Shown one piece after another: positions 59,832 to 64,000 of a stretch of 64,000 nt of DNA. A program made the position numbers and the translations under genes. Origin of the DNA: Eunapius fragilis (lineage: Eukaryota; Porifera; Demospongiae; Spongillida; Spongillidae). How positions within the stretch are numbered: the stretch's first letter is position 1; each line of letters opens with the position of its first letter. Under the pieces are notes generated by a model. The model was not told where the DNA came from. It made no database searches and saw only the letters and a program-made list of their open reading frames with translations. The stretch covers positions 19,106,369 to 19,170,368 of the forward strand of contig OY811971.1 of NCBI GenBank assembly GCA_963681505.1. The letters run 5' to 3'.

Positions 59832-60017
59832 TTTCAGACAGCCGACTTATTGCAAATTAAATAAGATGAGATAACAGCTTTCTATATGCGTAATAAGCTC
59901 TGAAGAACTTAAGTTAGAAAACATAACGCACCGTGCTTTTGGTAAATCTCCCAAGATTGCTCTTAACTGTACCAGTGTATGACAAATAAAGAGATACACA
60001 TCACGATGTAAAAGGAA

Positions 60018-60087
<70 letters not shown>

Positions 60088-60359
60088 CCGCACACACACA
60101 CAAACACGTACACACAAGACACTCATGCCCACACACAGTTACACACCGGTGCGCAATCAGGGATCGAGAATAGTTCCCTTGCGCTGCCTCAGGATGTTAA
60201 CAGCCCTTGGGAAAGTTACAAACGGATGACGCTAGCGTTGCATCTGGAAGCCATTTTTTTAAAGAAAAAAAACAAATGGCGTAATGCCTAAATCCAATGT
60301 AAACAACTGCTCTCAGCTCGTACGCATTTTTGCTCTCAGCTCCTGCGCGTTTTTGCTCT

Positions 60360-60500
60360 CGGACCGTACGCAATTTTGCTCTCAGACCGTACGCAATTTT
60401 GCTCTCGGACCGTACGCAATTTTGCTCGTGGACCGTACGCAATTTTGCTCACGGACCGTACGCAATTTTGTTCTCAGACCGTTGCTCGTACTCATTTTTG
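60360..60500. repeat. Short tandem repeat, ACCGTACGCAATTTTGCTC
   Basis: Five to six copies of a 22-23-bp unit near the outer end of the right fold-back arm. The left arm (58,120-58,200) has fewer. Confidence 0.8.
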
Positions 60501-60562
60501 CTCTCAAACCGCTGCTCGTACCCGCGACCTACCGGGCCACCGTAAAATGTACTAATACTACT

Positions 60563-61148
60563 AGTATGTGTGGCATGGGTAGGGCACAGCCTCCCACCTA
60601 TCCCTCCTTCAACCACCCCAGACCCAATACCCTGGTCTAGTGTGCTACTTGTAAGCCTTCACCCCTAGTTCCTTGTTCCTTCTTTCCTCCCAATGGTTGC
60701 CATGTCACTGTTTTAGAATTTGGTTAAAAACCATGACTTATATTTGTCAATCACAGCAAAAACACACACTTTCTACACACCCTGACCAAAATATTGTCTG
60801 TTTTACCAGTGGGGGCTGTAGGTTTGCTACTCTATATAAGGCACAGCTTAGCACACTGTTTTTATTTAGCTAGGCCATTTCATCACTTGCTCCATTTAGA
60901 TCTCACCAGCCACACCTCCCTCCACCACCTGTGCCAACTGTATTATTTGCCTGTGCAGCAGATAAATATGATGTGGTGGTACAAATGTGTTAGCACAAAT
61001 ACACGTGTGCACACATAACATCAGCTTCTGTACTGAGGTACATATAGTGTGCAAACCTCAGTGCTCTGGCTAAACAAACACTTGGAGCTCTCTCCCTTCC
61101 CTCCCTCATCTATTTGGTGTACATTTGTCTCCACATCCTCCATTACAG
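60563..61148. other. Non-coding stretch after the fold-back
   Basis: The first 240 bases match 24,895-25,130 of block A and mark the end of the duplicated block. Nothing coding recognised. Confidence 0.5.
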
Positions 61149-61236
61149 TTAGTCAAGGCTGTGTGGGCTTTGTCCCTTACAAACACGGCTAGCCAAGCCT
61201 TGGACCACAGTGACCCTGGCTGGGATACATGCACAG
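61149..61236 (+). other. 88-nt exon-like segment, single copy
   Basis: Between a CATTACAG acceptor and a GCACAG/GTCATC donor. The open frame reads LVKAVWALSLTNTASQALD and continues to a donor. Product not recognised. A (GT)n run follows at 61,256-61,294. Confidence 0.35.
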
Positions 61237-61251
61237 GTCATCACACTACCT

Positions 61252-61296
<45 letters not shown>

Positions 61297-61432
61297 CTGA
61301 GAGTGTAATTATAAGGTCAGGGGCATATGCAGCATAGGGGCGGGGTTAGTAACCAAGGAAACCTGCAAAATAGCTCATCAGCTATTTTACTGTTTATCTT
61401 GGTTGCTAGCCACACCCCCTGTGTATGCCCAG

Positions 61433-61565
61433 GAAGGTGATGAGGTACATGTATATCTTACACCATGTGTGGTGTGTGTCCAGGCTGCTCCATGTAACCA
61501 ATGAGCTGACTGTACTAGGGGATGGGTGCCATAGCAACACTGATGTGATTGGGGCATTTTGTGGG
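61433..61565 (+). other. 133-nt exon-like segment, copy 3
   Basis: Same length as 3,166-3,298 with both ends intact and the same open frame (VMRYMYILHHVWCVSRLL). Confidence 0.35.
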
Positions 61566-61824
61566 GTGGGTAAATAAGCTGTCTCAAAATTGAAATGACC
61601 CTATTCACAGTTTTTATTATTGTGTGTGTGTGCCCAACAGAATAGTTGTGTGCTGGATGTACAACTTATAATTGTGTGTACATTGTGACTGATATTATCA
61701 TGCTTGAATTTGAAGGGGTAAGGGTGTGTCGTTTGGTGGGTGTGATGTCTCCCTTCAGCTGTGCACAGTAAATACTTCTGTTTTTGAAAGTAATACTAGG
61801 TATAATGTACATGTATAACGTTCC

Positions 61825-62070
61825 CCCCCCTCCTCTTTGCTGTCACCCTCTTCCCTCTTTCCCCTCTCCTCTGCCCCTCCTCCTCCCTCCCCTTTGCTCC
61901 CTCTGCCCTTCCCATACCTTTTCCCCCTCCCTCCTCCCTTCCCCCTTTCCTCCCTTCCCCTCCCTCTTACTTCTACCCTCCCTCCCCTCCCTCTACACAC
62001 CCCTCCTCTCTTCCCCCTCTTCTCTCTGCCACGCCCCCTCCCCTTCTCCCTCCCCCCTCCCCCGCTGCCC
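61825..62070. repeat. Polypyrimidine tract
   Basis: C/T-rich stretch of about 245 bases, less pure than those near 4 and 28 kb. Confidence 0.85.
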
Positions 62071-62247
62071 CTGCTGTAGTTTTATAAATGAGGGTATCTT
62101 CAAACCTTGCTCCCCACCTACCTTTAGCTGGGTTCCTCTTCCCTCTGCCCTCCCCTCTTCCGGGGATGGGGAGGAGGTGTGGGGAACTGGGATGGGGAGG
62201 AGGTGTAGGACATGAGAGGAATGGTGTGAGTGGTGTGTTTGTTTCAG

Positions 62248-62360
62248 TGTACATATCTCCCTGCATCCATTCCTGCAGCCCATTTCAAAGAGGGTAGACA
62301 TTGTTCCAGGTCACCAAACACTGGTGTTGGAGGTGGCTGGTTGGAGGGACAGCTTATTGG
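62248..62360 (+). other. Exon-like fragment, fuller copy of the one near 500
   Basis: After GTTTGTTTCAG, one frame reads PFLQPISKRVDIVPGHQTLV through VAGWRDSLLE before a stop. The copy near 500 has a deletion after the HQT codons. Product not recognised. Confidence 0.3.
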
Positions 62361-62707
62361 AATGAGGGAGCTATTTCCTCTGCTCCTATGTGAAAATGGT
62401 CAGTGAACGGAGCATATTGTTACATGGTAACATACTGTGTATGGGGAGGGGAGGAGGTTAGTAACCAAGGAAACCTGTAAATTAGCTGTCCATGTAGGGA
62501 TGAATGCTACATGTAAGTGTTGTGCAGGGGTACTTTATGGGTGTGGCAGGTGGCATATGTCCCCAGGCCTAGTCTGGTCCCCAGGCCTTGTACTGTAGCT
62601 TGTGACCTCATTCATAATAAACTAGGTTTAGAGTTGTAAAGAATTATTGTGTGCTCATGTGACCTTGATGAGGTCATACCTTTTCAGGACCTCTAACCAC
62701 CTCTGTA

Positions 62708-62940
62708 GGGAGTCTTTAATGTACCCATCTTTAGCCGATCAAGATGTCCTGTGACCATGTCTCTGAAGTAATCTGTCCTGCACACCACCATTGGCTGCTG
62801 CAGTGGTACCACCAGCATGAAGGCTGGGCATGCCAAACATGGCTGGGTCAAAACCAAGCTTTGCTATTTTATCCAACAGTAACTCCCTTAGTCTAGAGTA
62901 ACTGAGGCCACCTGTCTTACACAAGCCTTTATATTTCATA
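62708..62940 (-). pseudogene. Tyrosine recombinase fragment, second copy, decayed
   Basis: Matches 1,329-1,560. The catalytic motif here reads PSLH, so both the histidine and the arginine of H-x-x-R are lost, and a TGA precedes the KDGY tyrosine segment. The two copies have different lesions on top of the shared arginine loss. Confidence 0.72.
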
Positions 62941-63507
62941 TGGTCTACTCCAGTTATCATGCATCCTACTACCCCATCCCCCTCCTCCCCCCTCCACCCC
63001 CAGATGGCCAGCAAGCACTCATGTAGGGTCACCACATTGCTGAACCATTGTGCTGGCCATTGACCAATGGGTAACCATCAACAGCCCCTGAGTAAGCCTT
63101 GGTTGGAGAGATAGCTGAACAGAAGGAACTGTATGTAAAGTTATCACTGAACCCATCAAGGTTACATCCCCCCTTGAAGGTGTACTTGGAGTAGCCATGT
63201 GGTGTCACCCAAACACTTCATCATATGGTAATCCATATTTCTATCTGATGGCCAAATGTCTGTGGTTAGTGTAGCACTTCAGCTGAAGGTGAGTATTTTT
63301 ATATGGTGGGTTACTACAGTATGTGCATGTGTTGTGTGTACATTAGCTGTATGGGGATGGTGTATACAGAGTGGAGGAGGGTGTGTGGTTTGGCTGGTGG
63401 GTGTGATGTCTCACCTCCAGCTGTGCACACTTAAATACTTCTGTGTTTGAAATGGTTTTTTAGTACCTATACATGTGCATGTACCTTTGAATATTAGACA
63501 TAACGTA
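62941..63507. other. Flank equivalent to 1,560-2,140
   Basis: Repeat of the left-hand flank. A partial ADNLVVSVALQLK-type exon end with a GTGAGT donor lies at about 63,258-63,291. No complete gene. Confidence 0.4.
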
Positions 63508-63735
63508 CCCCCTCCTCTCTGTCCTCCTCCTCCCTCCCTCCCCTCCCGTCCCCTCTGTACCTCCCCTCCCTCCCCATGTCCCTCCCCTCCTTCCCCTCTG
63601 TCCCTCCCTTCCTCTCGGTCCCTTTCCTCCTCTGGTCCCCTTATGCCCCTCCCCCTCTTCTCCCTTTACCCTCCTCACTGCCCCTCCCTCCCCTCTGTCC
63701 CTCCTCTTGGCTCCCCTCTTCCTCTCTGTCTCTGC
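63508..63735. repeat. Polypyrimidine tract near right edge
   Basis: C/T-rich run of about 230 bases in the same position relative to its left flank as 2,161-2,475, so a further partial copy of the block may begin here. Confidence 0.85.
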
Positions 63736-63926
63736 ACATTTGTAATACTGTAACTCACACGTTTGATTAATATAAGGGCCATGGTGTAGCCGTCTACATC
63801 AGAACTGAGAAGAAGAGAGGACTAATATGAACCAAACGTCTAGTCCAGCAGTGTGCAGAGCAGTACAAGTGACAAGAGTGCTGCTCCCTCCTCACTGCTA
63901 ACCCCCCAGGGGGGAACCCCCCACAG

Positions 63927-64000
63927 GTGAACCCGTGCAGCAGGGATGTGGAGCAGCAGGTGTTCTGCCTTCTCCAACACACCACGCGTATGAAGGCTAT
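63927..64000 (+). other. Possible exon running off the window
   Basis: After a CCCCACAG acceptor the frame is open to the edge and reads VNPCSRDVEQQVFCLLQHTT. It differs from the matching positions in blocks A and B. Not recognised. Confidence 0.3.

Larger units (their letters stand above)
57882..60544. mobile_element. 2.66-kb fold-back insertion with 18-bp target duplication
   Basis: Flanked by identical 18-mers AAATGTACTAATACTACT (57,864-57,881 and 60,545-60,562). It is absent from block A near 24,890. It has about 210 bases of unique sequence, then an inverted repeat with arms of about 1.1 kb (58,092 to ~59,205 and ~59,336 to 60,546) around a loop of about 130 bases. The arms are nearly identical and contain GT/CA microsatellites and a tandem CGTACGCAATTTTGCTCTCG-type unit, with more copies in the right arm. 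No reverse transcriptase or transposase frame. The long duplication would suit target-primed retrotransposition, which is an inference. Confidence 0.75.

Noticed and set aside
57882..60544. LINE or Polinton identity for the fold-back element
   Set aside because: No reverse transcriptase, endonuclease, polymerase or integrase frame could be found, so only its structure is described.

Overview
The window is eukaryotic: genes are split by short GT-AG introns, there are histone and NLR relatives, many MITE-like elements, and abundant micro- and minisatellites. Introns rich in tacatgta motifs and a Death-NACHT-LRR gene suggest an early-branching marine animal, most likely a sponge. This is an inference, not a species identification.

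The layout is a tandem segmental duplication. Block A (about 2.1-25.1 kb) and block B (about 26.0-60.8 kb) carry the same items in the same order: a polypyrimidine tract with exon-like fragments, a FAM50/XAP5-like gene lacking its 5' part, a 24-bp minisatellite, a complete NLR gene on the plus strand, a histone H2B pseudogene on the minus strand, and pieces of an unidentified minus-strand gene X. B is longer mainly because of insertions: a 5.86-kb CACTG-ended transposon inside gene X, a 2.66-kb fold-back element with an 18-bp target duplication, a 238-bp MITE, and a 1.4-kb replacement rich in repeats. The outer ends (0-2 kb and 62.2-63.5 kb) are further copies of flanking sequence and hold decayed tyrosine-recombinase fragments.

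The two FAM50 copies have diverged in fate. Copy A has a frameshift, a nested transposon in an exon, a destroyed splice donor and a lost stop codon. Copy B is open through all nine remaining exons.

The two NLR genes each close in frame across every proposed splice junction (1059 and 975 residues): Death domain, linker, NACHT, winged-helix region, then leucine-rich repeats carried on tandem 168-nt phase 1-1 exons (five in A, four in B) plus a terminal LRR exon. These exons and their introns are almost identical except at codons for the solvent-facing LRR residues, where first and second codon positions vary and third positions hardly do. This modular, hypervariable LRR exon array is the most interesting system here. 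It looks like a recognition surface diversified by exon duplication, conversion and strong selection.
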